The translations under genes were made by a program, and so were the position numbers. A stretch of DNA of 64,000 bases from assembly GCA_964529715.1 (NCBI GenBank), contig CAZGXI010000003.1, positions 62,001 to 126,000 of the forward strand. Reading direction: 5' to 3'. Shown piece after piece: positions 42,419 to 50,407 of the stretch. Below the pieces are notes generated by a model. That model was not told the DNA's origin, made no database searches, and worked only from the letters and a program-made list of their open reading frames with translations. The stretch comes from CAZGXI01 sp964529715. GTDB taxonomy: Bacteria; Chloroflexota; Anaerolineae; Aggregatilineales; Ch27. How positions within the stretch are numbered: position 1 is the first letter of the stretch; every line of letters starts with the position of its first letter.

Positions 42419-43612
42419 TCACGGACGGACCGTGTTTACCATCTGTTCGGTGAGCACGCGCACTGCCGCTTCAAGCTGGGGATCGTGTTGCCCATCCACA
42501 CCATCTGAAGGCACAACCACATCTGGGGTGACACCTGTCCCTTGAATGCTGTGGTCGTTGGGCGAGTACCACCGGGCGATTGTCACCCGCACGCCGCCGC
42601 CGTTGGAAAGCCGCTGCCAGGTTTGCACCGATCCCTTGCCGTAGGTGGTCGCGCCGACAACGGTCGCCCGGCCCAAATCCTGAAAAGCCGCTGTGACCAA
42701 TTCCGACGCACTGGCGCTGCCCTCGTCCACCAGCACGACCATCGGCACCGTCGGTGCAATGGGATGGCCACTGGCTTCGTGCACCTGCTCTCCCTCGCGG
42801 AAACGCTCCCGCAAAATGACACCATCCTGCAAGAACTCGCTGGCAACGTCTATTGCCGTCGTCAGAAAACCGCCGGGATTCCCCCGAAAGTCCAGGATCA
42901 GGCCCGGACGGTGTTCCACATCCAGGGCCTGGAGGGTCTGGCGCAGGTCCGCCGCCGTGTCACTGCCGAACTGAAGCAATCGGATATACACCAGGCCGCT
43001 TTCCAGCACTTCGGCGCTCACGCTATCGATCTCGATGCGCGCGCGAGTGACATGAATGATTCGCAGGGCATCTTCACCGGGGCGCAGAATGCCCAAGCTG
43101 ACCCGCGTCCCCGCCGGGCCGCGAATCCGGCTGATGATCTCGGTCTGGTTCATCGCTGTGATGTCTACACCGTCTACCTGCATGATCGCGTCGCCGCTCC
43201 TGACGCCCGCCGCTTCAGCAGGCGACCCCGGCAGGGTATCCACGATCATCAGAGCGCCGGTTTCCTGGTTCTGCCGGACCGTCGCGCCGATCCCCTCAAA
43301 TGCCCCTTCAAGATCGGTGTTGACGATGGCGAAGGTCTGTGGGTCCATGTAGAAGCTATATTCGTCGCCCAACGTCTCCATCATGCCGTTGAGCGCGCCC
43401 TCCATCAGAGAGACGTCATCCAGCGGTTCGACATAACTGGTATGCAGCAGGTCCCAGGTTTCCCAGAAAGGCGCAAAGAGCGCCTCACGGTCATCCTGCG
43501 CCTGGACCGGGCCATGTTGCGTCCCCAGGAAAAAACCGACCCAAAACAGGGCGAACATCAGCAGCCAGGGCACAACCCTGCGCAGCCGCGGGAATGCTTG
43601 TTGATGTGGCAT
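42419..43612 (-). CDS. S41-family C-terminal processing protease (CtpA-like)
   Basis: A 397-residue exported serine protease. N-terminal anchor around VVPWLLMFALFWVGFFLG; DREALFAPFWETWDLLHTSY start; PDZ domain from EGIGATVRQNQETG to IMQVDGVDI; catalytic domain with LILDFRGNPGGFLTTAI, VVLVDEGSASASELVTAAF (catalytic Ser) and VGATTYGKGSVQTW (catalytic Lys), then GTGVTPDVVVP. This is a complete CtpA/Prc-type active site. It probably trims extracytoplasmic proteins. The ATG at 43612 is chosen because GGAG lies about five bases before it; the frame is open to 43849. Placed between two CoA-transferase subunits, it is likely transcribed with them, without an obvious shared function. Confidence 0.92.
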   Translation of the reverse strand: MPHQQAFPRLRRVVPWLLMFALFWVGFFLGTQHGPVQAQDDREALFAPFWETWDLLHTSYVEPLDDVSLMEGALNGMMETLGDEYSFYMDPQTFAIVNTDLEGAFEGIGATVRQNQETGALMIVDTLPGSPAEAAGVRSGDAIMQVDGVDITAMNQTEIISRIRGPAGTRVSLGILRPGEDALRIIHVTRARIEIDSVSAEVLESGLVYIRLLQFGSDTAADLRQTLQALDVEHRPGLILDFRGNPGGFLTTAIDVASEFLQDGVILRERFREGEQVHEASGHPIAPTVPMVVLVDEGSASASELVTAAFQDLGRATVVGATTYGKGSVQTWQRLSNGGGVRVTIARWYSPNDHSIQGTGVTPDVVVPSDGVDGQHDPQLEAAVRVLTEQMVNTVRP

Positions 43613-43710
43613 GGGGTCTCCGCTAAAAGTAACCATCCGATCTGCCACCAGTATACTTAAGACAGCCTTGTTTTTGCCTGCAAAAACGGTTAGGAAGTGG
43701 TGAGACTTTC

Positions 43711-44553
43711 CTAAAAAGCTGCGCCTTTCTCTTCCCAATGTAAGAAGTCGGCCAGGTAATCGGCAAAGTGTCCCTCCGCACAGGCTTCGGTATAGCGCAA
43801 CAGTTCCCCACCGCCGACCGGATACAGCGGGTAGCAGGATGTCGGCCATGCGCCACGCGGCGCGTGGGCAACCATCGTCACAAAGGGCGCCGGCAGATGA
43901 ACATTTTCCGTCAGCTTATCGACCACTTCTTCTGCCGTGACGATCACAGTCTGGGCGATAAAAGCCACCTCGCGGTCGATTGCCAGATTGCTGTTGAGGC
44001 GTGTATTGCCATAACGGTCGGCCACAAGCGCATGGATCACAGCCACATCACAGGAGATCGCCGGAAAAGCCATGTACGTCTCGCCGCTGTATGGATCGCA
44101 CACCGTTTTGACGTCTGGGCGCAAGCGGGGCAGGTCTGTGCCGAGCCAGGCCGTCGAGGGCATAAAGCCCACACCGCCTAACGTGGCCCGAATGCCCAGC
44201 GCCAGACTGGCCTCGGTTTCTTCAACAATATCAATGTTCCCGGCATTACCGACTTCGGTAAACATGGGAGCCAGACCGAACGCCTCCAGGCCAAAGTAGC
44301 AGGTCCGAACACAGGCGATACATCCTGCCCCGACCAACAGATCGGATTCGTATCCTGCCGCAAAGTTGAGTAATGTCAGGGCAGCGGGCCGATCTGGTCG
44401 GCGCAGCAGCGCACGGACGAAGGCAACCGGCCTACGATAGTTGGTCATGCCGCCGAGGGCCAGGGTCTGCCCATCCTGCACAACCTGAGCAGCTTCCGCC
44501 AGGGGAACCCGGCGATCCACCTTAGACAACACGTTCTCTACCCACCTGTCCAT
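43711..44553 (-). CDS. CoA-transferase subunit alpha (IpdA-like)
   Basis: About 280 residues. Features: VVQDGQTLALGGMTNYRRPV (glycine-rich start), FVRALLRRPDRPAALTLLNF, AGCIACVRTCYFGLEAFG, EETEASLALGIRATLGGVGF, AISCDVAVIHALVADRYGN (nucleotide/CoA site, with the usual D-x-A-x-I-H-A) and EVVDKLTENVHLPAPFV. This is the IpdA-type alpha subunit; with the beta subunit at 41518 it forms an alpha-beta enzyme. ATG at 44553 is the best start by family fit; no strong ribosome site is seen there, and the frame continues to 44622. The product order alpha, protease, beta is unusual. Confidence 0.82.
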   Translation of the reverse strand: MDRWVENVLSKVDRRVPLAEAAQVVQDGQTLALGGMTNYRRPVAFVRALLRRPDRPAALTLLNFAAGYESDLLVGAGCIACVRTCYFGLEAFGLAPMFTEVGNAGNIDIVEETEASLALGIRATLGGVGFMPSTAWLGTDLPRLRPDVKTVCDPYSGETYMAFPAISCDVAVIHALVADRYGNTRLNSNLAIDREVAFIAQTVIVTAEEVVDKLTENVHLPAPFVTMVAHAPRGAWPTSCYPLYPVGGGELLRYTEACAEGHFADYLADFLHWEEKGAAF

Positions 44554-44591
44554 GTATTTATTTTGCACGTGCGGCGCATTGTAGCAGGGTT

Positions 44592-44597
44592 TATAAT
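44592..44597 (+). promoter_or_regulatory. Possible -10 box before ricT
   Basis: A perfect TATAAT lies 102 bases before the ricT ATG, in the 146-base divergent gap. The nearest -35-like sequence, TTGCAC (44563-44568), is 23 bases upstream, too far. Treat as weak. Confidence 0.3.
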
Positions 44598-44699
44598 GTC
44601 TGGCAGTACAACTCAACAGCAAGTCGATAGGTTTTCCCTTTCAGACATGATTGGGAGTATCGTAGAAGTACCTGTTGCAGATCAGATGAGAGAACCGAA

Positions 44700-45623
44700 A
44701 TGACATCGCAGCCCACCGAAGTGGTATCCCTCACACAACCTATGCGCATCGCCGGCGTGCGTTTTACCAAAGTCGGTAAGCTCTATCACTTCGACGTAAC
44801 CGCTAACCCGGAAATACAGCCTGGCGATCATGTCATCGTCGAGACCACGCGCGGACGACAGATGGGCCAGGTCATGGGTTTCGCTACTTGGGAGGAAGGG
44901 CGCGAATACAAGCCCATCCTGCGCAAAGCCACGCCCCGTGATTTGCTGATGAAACAGGCGTGGGAAAGCCGGGAAGTCGAGGCCCTGATTCGCTGCCGCG
45001 AACTGGCAGCCGAGATCGGCGAATATGAGGGCGTCAAATTCATCGCTGCCCAGTACAATTACGATGGTAGTATGCTTACGTTTCTCTACAGCTACGAGGT
45101 GGACGACCGGACGCCCAATGTTACCCGGCTGCGTAACCGCCTGACGCGCGCCTTCCGTGATGTTCGGATCGAACTGCGCCAGATCGGGCCGCGCGATGTT
45201 GCCAAGTTGCTGGGTGGCTATGGGGCATGCAGCGGGCCGCGCTGTTGCAGCACCTTTCTGACCGAGTTCAGTCCGATCTCGATCAAGATGGCGAAAGCGC
45301 AGGGCATTTCGCTTAACCCCTCGGAAATTACCGGCATGTGTGGGCGGTTGCGCTGCTGCTTGATCTACGAGTATGAGCAGTATGTTGAAGCGCGCAAGCA
45401 GCTTCCCAAGCGGAACAAGCGCGTCGGCACGCCGCTGGGTGAAGCAAAGGTCGTGGATGTGCAGCCGCTCCAGGATACGGTGACGGTGGAGATCGAAGAC
45501 AAACGCCACACTTTTAGCCGCGAGGAGATCATCCCCCTGGCCGAGTGGGAGGCGCTCCAGAAAAAAGCCGAGGCCGGGTGCAGCAAACACGAAGGCGGTG
45601 GCTGTGATTGTGGTGCGCATTGA
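44700..45623 (+). CDS. ricT: RicT/YaaT (PSP1-domain) iron-sulfur protein
   Basis: A 307-residue cytoplasmic protein of the PSP1 family. Features: RIAGVRFTKVGKLYHFD, GDHVIVETTRGRQMGQVMGF, KFIAAQYNYDGSMLTFLYS, RIELRQIGPRDVAKLLGG, then the Cys cluster GACSGPRCCSTFL, and EITGMCGRLRCCLIYEYEQY. A further Cys/His-rich tail (GCSKHEGGGCDCGAH) is at the C-terminus. In Bacillus, RicT with RicA and RicF binds iron-sulfur clusters and promotes RNase Y dependent mRNA processing and tRNA modification. RicA/RicF homologues are not in the window. The Cys tail is an addition I do not recognise from Bacillus YaaT. It is followed by an M20D gene after 53 bases. Confidence 0.92.
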   Translation: MTSQPTEVVSLTQPMRIAGVRFTKVGKLYHFDVTANPEIQPGDHVIVETTRGRQMGQVMGFATWEEGREYKPILRKATPRDLLMKQAWESREVEALIRCRELAAEIGEYEGVKFIAAQYNYDGSMLTFLYSYEVDDRTPNVTRLRNRLTRAFRDVRIELRQIGPRDVAKLLGGYGACSGPRCCSTFLTEFSPISIKMAKAQGISLNPSEITGMCGRLRCCLIYEYEQYVEARKQLPKRNKRVGTPLGEAKVVDVQPLQDTVTVEIEDKRHTFSREEIIPLAEWEALQKKAEAGCSKHEGGGCDCGAH

Positions 45624-45676
45624 CGAAGCTACAGCTTTTCCGCTGATGAACCAGACCGAAGGGTGGGATTCCTGAT

Positions 45677-46858
45677 ATGGCGATTGATTTTCTGGCAGAT
45701 GCTACCCGACTGACCGACCAGTTGGTGGCCTGGCGGCGCGACTTGCACCGGCATCCCGAACTGGCGTTTGAAGAGCGGCGAACGGCTTCTATCGTCGCCG
45801 ACGAATTGCGGCAGTTGGGCATGGAAGTTCAGATCGACGTGGGCACGACCGGTGTGGTCGGCATCCTTGACGGGTCGTCGGATGGGCCAACGGTGATGGT
45901 GCGCTGCGACATGGATGCGCTGCCGATTCATGAGGCCAACCAGACTGACTATGCCTCGACCACAGCGGGGGTCATGCACGCCTGTGGGCACGATGGCCAC
46001 ACGGCTATTGGTCTGGCAGTGGCGCGTCTTCTCAACAAACATCGCAGTCGTCTTCAGGGACGGGTGAAGTTTGTGTTCCAGCCTGCCGAAGAGACCGCCG
46101 GCGGGGCGCTGGCAATGATCGACGACGGTGTGCTAGACGATCCGGTTCCCGACGTGGCGCTGGGGTTGCATCTATGGAACACCAATCCGGTCGGACAGGT
46201 GGGCCTGACCACCGGAGCCGCGATGGCCGGGGCAGACATCTTCGAGATCGTCGTCCGAGGCAGCGGGGGACACGGCGCATTGCCACACGAGACGCGCGAT
46301 CCCTTGTTGACCGCAGCGCAGATCGTCAGCGCGCTGCAATCGGTGATCAGCCGCAACGTGGACCCGTTGGATACAGCGGTGCTGTCCGTCACCAGCTTTC
46401 ACGCCGGCGAGGCGTTCAATGTGATCCCGTCCGAAGCCTACCTGAAAGGGACTATCCGCACTTATCGGCAAGAAGTCCACGATCTGGCGGTCATGCGGCT
46501 GAAGCAAGTCACGGAGGGTATTGCGGCGGCCATGGGCTGCGAAGCTGAAGTCCAGGTGACAACCGTAACACCTGCCCTGCACAACGACCCGGAAGTGACC
46601 CAGGTCGTCATGCAGGCGATTGCTCCCTACGTCGAGCCGCACAACGTGATCCAGGGCGTCAAGACAATGGGAGCAGAGGATATGGCCGTCTTCCTGGAAA
46701 AAGTGCCGGGCTGTTTCTTCTTTCTCGGATCGGCCAACGCCGAGCGCGGGTTGAATTATCCGCATCATCACCCGCGCTTCGACTTTGATGAGGCTGCTTT
46801 GCCTTTAGGAGCCGCAATGCTGGCGTCTGCCGTCGCTGCCTATGTTCTGCCCGGCTGA
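45677..46858 (+). CDS. M20D-family metallo-amidohydrolase (N-acyl amino acid / hippurate hydrolase-like)
   Basis: A 393-residue zinc or manganese amidohydrolase. Motifs in order: WRRDLHRHPELAFEERRTA, RCDMDALPIHE (metal Asp), HACGHDGHTAIGLAVA, VFQPAEETAGGALAMIDD (catalytic Glu pair), LGLHLWNTNPVGQVGL, FHAGEAFNVIPSEAYLKGTI and NYPHHHPRFDFDEAALP. This is a complete, ordinary M20D enzyme cleaving an N-acyl amino acid. The substrate is unknown. It reads in the same direction as ricT and the following gene, with a 78-base gap after it. Confidence 0.92.
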   Translation: MAIDFLADATRLTDQLVAWRRDLHRHPELAFEERRTASIVADELRQLGMEVQIDVGTTGVVGILDGSSDGPTVMVRCDMDALPIHEANQTDYASTTAGVMHACGHDGHTAIGLAVARLLNKHRSRLQGRVKFVFQPAEETAGGALAMIDDGVLDDPVPDVALGLHLWNTNPVGQVGLTTGAAMAGADIFEIVVRGSGGHGALPHETRDPLLTAAQIVSALQSVISRNVDPLDTAVLSVTSFHAGEAFNVIPSEAYLKGTIRTYRQEVHDLAVMRLKQVTEGIAAAMGCEAEVQVTTVTPALHNDPEVTQVVMQAIAPYVEPHNVIQGVKTMGAEDMAVFLEKVPGCFFFLGSANAERGLNYPHHHPRFDFDEAALPLGAAMLASAVAAYVLPG

Positions 46859-46936
46859 CTCCGGCAGGCAGGGCAAAGGCACATAGTGTTTTCTGTGTCG
46901 GACGGCAACGCTGGAGGTGTATGCACAGGTAAGACC

Positions 46937-47614
46937 ATGCCGCAGACGAGTATTTTCCAATGGCAGGAAGGGTTCGGGTGGCTCGTGCTCAGTGGTGGAG
47001 GTGATTTTCTGACCGGTGAGAGCGAAGCTGTTGATACCCGAATGCTCAGCCGCAGCGCCGCCGATGGTGGGCTGGCTTACATTTGGGCTGCCGGAGACTT
47101 GACTGCCGCCGAGCAATATCTGCAATATCTGGATGACCTGGGTGGCCCCAGCAGCTACCTGGTGGATGTAGTCGCCGAGGACGACGCCGCGCTTGAGTCG
47201 CTGTTGGGTGAGGCGGGCATCATCGTCATTGGCGATGGACCACAGGCAGACCGGCTGTACAACGGTCTGTCTGGCGTAGGCATCAAGGCGCTTGCGACGG
47301 CTTTCCGGCGTGGCGCACTGGTAATGGGCATTGGCGCAGGGGCAGAAGTGTTTGGCCAATGGCGCCTACGTCCGGCTTCACAAGGGGTGCGGCCCGGCTT
47401 CGACTGGCTCACCAGCGCCGCCATTTTGACAGGCAACCTGGACAACGCCGAGAGACGCACGTTGAAAGGCCTGCTGCGTGCACAACCGCTCACCTACGGG
47501 TTAGGGATTGGGGCTGGGTCTGCGCTGGCTTTGGGGCCAGAAGGTCAGGTCGAGTCCTGGGGGATGAGCCAGATTGCCGTTTCGCTGGGGCAGGGATACA
47601 GTGCTGCCGTATGA
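46937..47614 (+). CDS. Peptidase S51 / cyanophycinase-like protein lacking the catalytic serine
   Basis: A 225-residue protein with the class I glutamine-amidotransferase-like fold of the S51 family: GWLVLSGGGDFLTGESEAVD, GLAYIWAAGDLTAAEQY, EAGIIVIGDGPQADRLYNGL, and the nucleophile-elbow region LVMGIGAGAEVFG. In active S51 enzymes (peptidase E, cyanophycinase) this elbow reads G-x-S-A-G-A; here the serine is glycine, so hydrolysis is unlikely. It may bind a ligand or regulate. ATG at 46937 has AGGT seven bases upstream; a GTG at 46886 is less likely. The stop overlaps the next gene as ATGA. Confidence 0.75.
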   Translation: MPQTSIFQWQEGFGWLVLSGGGDFLTGESEAVDTRMLSRSAADGGLAYIWAAGDLTAAEQYLQYLDDLGGPSSYLVDVVAEDDAALESLLGEAGIIVIGDGPQADRLYNGLSGVGIKALATAFRRGALVMGIGAGAEVFGQWRLRPASQGVRPGFDWLTSAAILTGNLDNAERRTLKGLLRAQPLTYGLGIGAGSALALGPEGQVESWGMSQIAVSLGQGYSAAV

Positions 47615-48450
47615 CCGAATCACCCGAACCCCGCTCTACGCACGCTTACAACTTCACATCGCCGGTGGACCATCCACCGCGCCGGGTTGTGTCGCTGGTG
47701 CCCAGTGTGACGGAGTCGCTCTTCGACCTGCAAATCGGCGACCGACTCGTTGCCGTGACGGACTACTGCATTCACCCCCAGCAAGAAGTGGTGCGGCTGC
47801 CCAAAGTCGGAGGGACCAAAACCCCCGACCTGGAGAAAATCATCGCGCTGCGGCCCGACCTGGTGATCCTGAATCGTGAGGAAAATCGCCGCGAAGATGC
47901 TGAACGCCTCCAGGCTGCGGGAATCCCGATCTGGGTTACTCATCCCCAGACCGTACAGGACGCCCTGAACTTGCTGTGGGAAATCATGTACGTCTTCGAC
48001 GCGCCGGCCATGGCCGAGCAGGTGCGCTGGATCGAGCGTCAGGTCGATTGGACGGCAGGAGTCGCCAGGGAAAGCAAGCCGGTGCGTGTCTTCGTGCCAA
48101 TCTGGTACGATCCCTGGATGACCTTCGACAGAAATACCTATATACACGACCTGCTGCGGGTCTGCGGCGGAGAGAACGTCTTTGCCGCCTACCCAGCAGG
48201 CGATACGCCCTATCCGCGTATCACGTTGGACGAGATCGTTGCTGCCCAACCGGAGGTAATTCTGCTTCCCGACGAACCCTTTGCCTTTTCGTCAGAGCAC
48301 GCCGACCTGCTCTCCCGGCTAGATGTTCCCGCTGCCCGCCGGGGAAGGATATATCCGGTCGAAGGCAGCCTGCTGACCTGGCACGGAACGCGGCTGGCGC
48401 GCGCCTTGCGAGAAATTCCACCCTTGTTGGCCCAGCCTGAGGAAGAGTAA
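47611..48450 (+). CDS. Helical-backbone metal/cobalamin-binding protein (BtuF-like) without a signal peptide
   Basis: About 279 residues. RRVVSLVPSVTESLFDLQIG, LVAVTDYCIHPQQEVVRLPK, VGGTKTPDLEKIIALRPDLV, VWVTHPQTVQDAL-like region and DLLRVCGGENVFAAYPAG mark the BtuF/TroA-like solute-binding fold used for cobalamin, haem or siderophore capture. Exported versions carry a signal peptide or lipobox; here the protein starts MTESPEPRSTHAYNF with no hydrophobic stretch, so it appears cytoplasmic. It overlaps the S51-like gene by four bases and is followed after one base by the histidine kinase, so the three are likely one operon. A ligand-sensing role is possible. Confidence 0.85.
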   Translation: MTESPEPRSTHAYNFTSPVDHPPRRVVSLVPSVTESLFDLQIGDRLVAVTDYCIHPQQEVVRLPKVGGTKTPDLEKIIALRPDLVILNREENRREDAERLQAAGIPIWVTHPQTVQDALNLLWEIMYVFDAPAMAEQVRWIERQVDWTAGVARESKPVRVFVPIWYDPWMTFDRNTYIHDLLRVCGGENVFAAYPAGDTPYPRITLDEIVAAQPEVILLPDEPFAFSSEHADLLSRLDVPAARRGRIYPVEGSLLTWHGTRLARALREIPPLLAQPEEE

Positions 48451-48451
48451 C

Positions 48452-49165
48452 GTGTCCGATTCGTCTGTTCCACCTTCGGTCTCTGGCGGTCAGGTTTCGC
48501 TGGAATTGTTAGGCATCGTCGCGCACGATCTTAAGACACCGATCACGTCGATTAAGAGCTACGCGGACTTGGTGCGCCAGGGGGGGGAACTTACTGACCG
48601 CCAAAAGTTGTATTTACAGCGCATCGAGATGGCGGTCGAAAATATGACCTCCCTGATCAACGATCTGCTCGACCTGGTCTGGCTGGAAGGCGGGATGCAG
48701 CTCAAGATGGTCCCCTGCAACCTGATGGATGTTGTCCGCTCTCAGGTGGCTGCGCTGGAAGGTTATGCCCAGGCGCGAGGCGTCACCCTTCACCTGACCA
48801 GCGGCGACAACCTGACCGTCATCCACGCCGACCCCCGGCGACTGGGCCAGGTGGTGAGCAACCTGGTGAGCAACGGGATCAAATATAACCGTAAAGGGGG
48901 CAACGTGCGGGTTCATGTCGCGCGGCTGCCCCAGGCGATGGAAATTACAGTGTGTGACGACGGGATCGGCATCCCGGCAGAAGACCTGCCCCACATCTTC
49001 GACCGGTTTTTTCGCGCCCAGCGCGAGGAGACATCCCGCGTGGAGGGAAGTGGGCTAGGCCTATCGATTGCGAAAGCCATCGTCGAGCGGCACAACGGCG
49101 TCATCAACGTTGAGAGCATCTTGGGACAGGGAACCACGTTCCACGTCATCCTGCCGCTGTCGTAG
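48452..49165 (+). CDS. Soluble sensor histidine kinase (HisKA-HATPase only)
   Basis: A 237-residue kinase with GTG start, only one base after the preceding stop. Motifs: LGIVAHDLKTPITSIKSYA (H box, phospho-His), the helix dimerisation region, QVVSNLVSNGIKYNRKGG (N box), VCDDGIGIPAEDLPHIFDRF (G1/F) and GSGLGLSIAKAIVERH (G2). No membrane helix, PAS or other sensor domain is seen, so the input must come from a partner protein, plausibly the cytoplasmic BtuF-like protein encoded just before. No response regulator lies next to it. Confidence 0.93.
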   Translation: MSDSSVPPSVSGGQVSLELLGIVAHDLKTPITSIKSYADLVRQGGELTDRQKLYLQRIEMAVENMTSLINDLLDLVWLEGGMQLKMVPCNLMDVVRSQVAALEGYAQARGVTLHLTSGDNLTVIHADPRRLGQVVSNLVSNGIKYNRKGGNVRVHVARLPQAMEITVCDDGIGIPAEDLPHIFDRFFRAQREETSRVEGSGLGLSIAKAIVERHNGVINVESILGQGTTFHVILPLS

Positions 49166-49223
49166 AGCGGTGTCGGAGGCGGGAACCACCGTTTGTAGAC
49201 AGCCTATCACAGGATCGGTGGTC

Positions 49224-49526
49224 ATGTTTGCAGAAACTGAGAATGGCGGCGAAGGCAGCGCCCAGGTCAGGCCCGGCGACCAGGAACCAGTCGGGCGCGG
49301 TGAACCGGTCGAACCCGCCGAGGAAAATTCGGAACTGGTCAGTGCGCCGACGCCCGATGTTGTTGAAGAGGCCGGTGAGACCAGCGATGTTGTAACCGAT
49401 GCAACCCAGGAACCAGAAAAAGACCAGAATGCCGAAACCGCCGAGGAACAAGCCAGCGAGACGCAGACCGTGCAAGATTTTGTGGAGACCAACAACGGCA
49501 AGACAGAAATCGTTGCGGAATCCTGA
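49224..49526 (+). CDS. Small acidic, disordered protein, hypothetical
   Basis: A 100-residue product very rich in Glu, Asp, Ala, Pro, Thr and Val, without hydrophobic segments or Cys. It looks intrinsically disordered (e.g. EENSELVSAPTPDVVEEAG, EQASETQTVQDFVE). The ATG at 49224 has GGTGG nearby; the frame is open further upstream into the kinase gene. Strand and position match the flanking genes. It may be a real small protein or only a GC-skewed open frame. Confidence 0.4.
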   Translation: MFAETENGGEGSAQVRPGDQEPVGRGEPVEPAEENSELVSAPTPDVVEEAGETSDVVTDATQEPEKDQNAETAEEQASETQTVQDFVETNNGKTEIVAES

Positions 49527-49591
49527 TGGGTGCCCACAGACCGGCGCGCCGCGCCTTTTAGCGGCATTGGTCGATTCAAAGGAGTCAACAC

Positions 49592-49873
49592 ATGAGCATC
49601 GATCTTGGTCAGCTGATTGTGTGGGTCATCACCGGGGCGCTGGCCGGTTTTCTGGCCGGGCGGCTGTTCGCCGGAAAAAGTTTCGGCGTCCTGGGCAACG
49701 TCTTGATTGGGTTGGTCGGCGCCCTGCTCGCCAGCGCCTTGTTTGAAATTCTCAATGTTAACATCGAAGGACTGCCGGAATTTCGCTTTTCGCTGGCCGA
49801 CCTGCTCACGTCGTTCGTCGGGGCAGCATTGCTGCTGCTGCTCTTCCGGCTGGTACAGCGGCGTAGTAGCTGA
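49592..49873 (+). CDS. GlsB/YeaQ/YmgE-family stress membrane protein
   Basis: A 93-residue protein with three membrane helices: LIVWVITGALAGFLAGRLFA, GVLGNVLIGLVGALLASALF and LLTSFVGAALLLLLFRLV. The G-x-L-A-G-x-L pattern is the GlsB/YeaQ (transglycosylase-associated) family signature, associated with stress tolerance. AGGAG lies before the ATG (AAAGGAGTCAACAC). No neighbour explains the role. Confidence 0.85.
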   Translation: MSIDLGQLIVWVITGALAGFLAGRLFAGKSFGVLGNVLIGLVGALLASALFEILNVNIEGLPEFRFSLADLLTSFVGAALLLLLFRLVQRRSS

Positions 49874-49944
49874 CGCGATGTGCAGGTTTTCAACGCCGGA
49901 GTCTCAAGTTCCCGGCAAGGATGTAAAGTCCGCCTCAGTGGCCT

Positions 49945-49972
49945 TCGCCGAGGGTTCAAAAACCCTCGGCGA
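49945..49972. terminator. Perfect 12-base hairpin after the GlsB-like gene
   Basis: TCGCCGAGGGTT and AACCCTCGGCGA form a 12-base perfect stem with a CAAA loop, 72 bases after the stop. The bases after the stem are GC-rich rather than a T-run, so it may end transcripts with help, or protect their 3' end. Confidence 0.6.
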
Positions 49973-50115
49973 CCGGGGCAGACACGGTCGTCTTTGAAAC
50001 TTGCACATAGGGTTAGCTTGACGCCTGCTGCGCATTGACTGGGCCTGCGCAACGGAGTACAATGCGCGGCGAAACCTATTTAGGATAATTTAAACCCTTT
50101 TTCGAGGAGGAAGCG

Positions 50116-50400
50116 GTGAGACGCAGCGTTTTTCTCCTGGTGTTGATCGTATTGCTGCTGCTAGGCGGCTTTCTGAGCGTGCAGGTCATCATCAACGGTC
50201 CTAGTGGCGCACTGCCGGGCCTGCGCGTCCAGACGTTAAACCCAGAGGCGTCGGCGCTGGCCATGACGACAAATCAGGCGCTGGCCTTCATCCTGTTTGC
50301 CGGGTTTACGCTCGGTTCTCTCATCGCTGGCGGTGTGGTGCTGGCGTTTGTGTTGCGCTACCTGGACCGCCAGGTGCAAAAAGCCAAGCAGCAAGAATAA
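50116..50400 (+). CDS. Small two-helix membrane protein, unknown
   Basis: A 94-residue protein with GTG start behind GAGGAGGAAGC. Helix one is SVFLLVLIVLLLLGGFLSVQV, trimmed here to VFLLVLIVLLLLGGF; a 35-residue loop follows; helix two is around LAFILFAGFTLGSLIAGGV; a basic, Lys/Gln-rich tail ends it. No family recognised. A segment of AT-rich DNA upstream (50070-50100) may contain its promoter. Confidence 0.65.
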   Translation: MRRSVFLLVLIVLLLLGGFLSVQVIINGPSGALPGLRVQTLNPEASALAMTTNQALAFILFAGFTLGSLIAGGVVLAFVLRYLDRQVQKAKQQE

Positions 50401-50407
50401 CTCCGCT

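Noticed and set aside
48452..49165. A full two-component system at the histidine kinase
   Set aside because: No response regulator receiver domain is encoded on either side; the following genes are a disordered acidic protein and a GlsB-like membrane protein.
49945..49972. The 12-base hairpin as an integron attC or a mobile-element end
   Set aside because: It lacks attC core sites and there is no integrase nearby; it looks like a transcript end structure.
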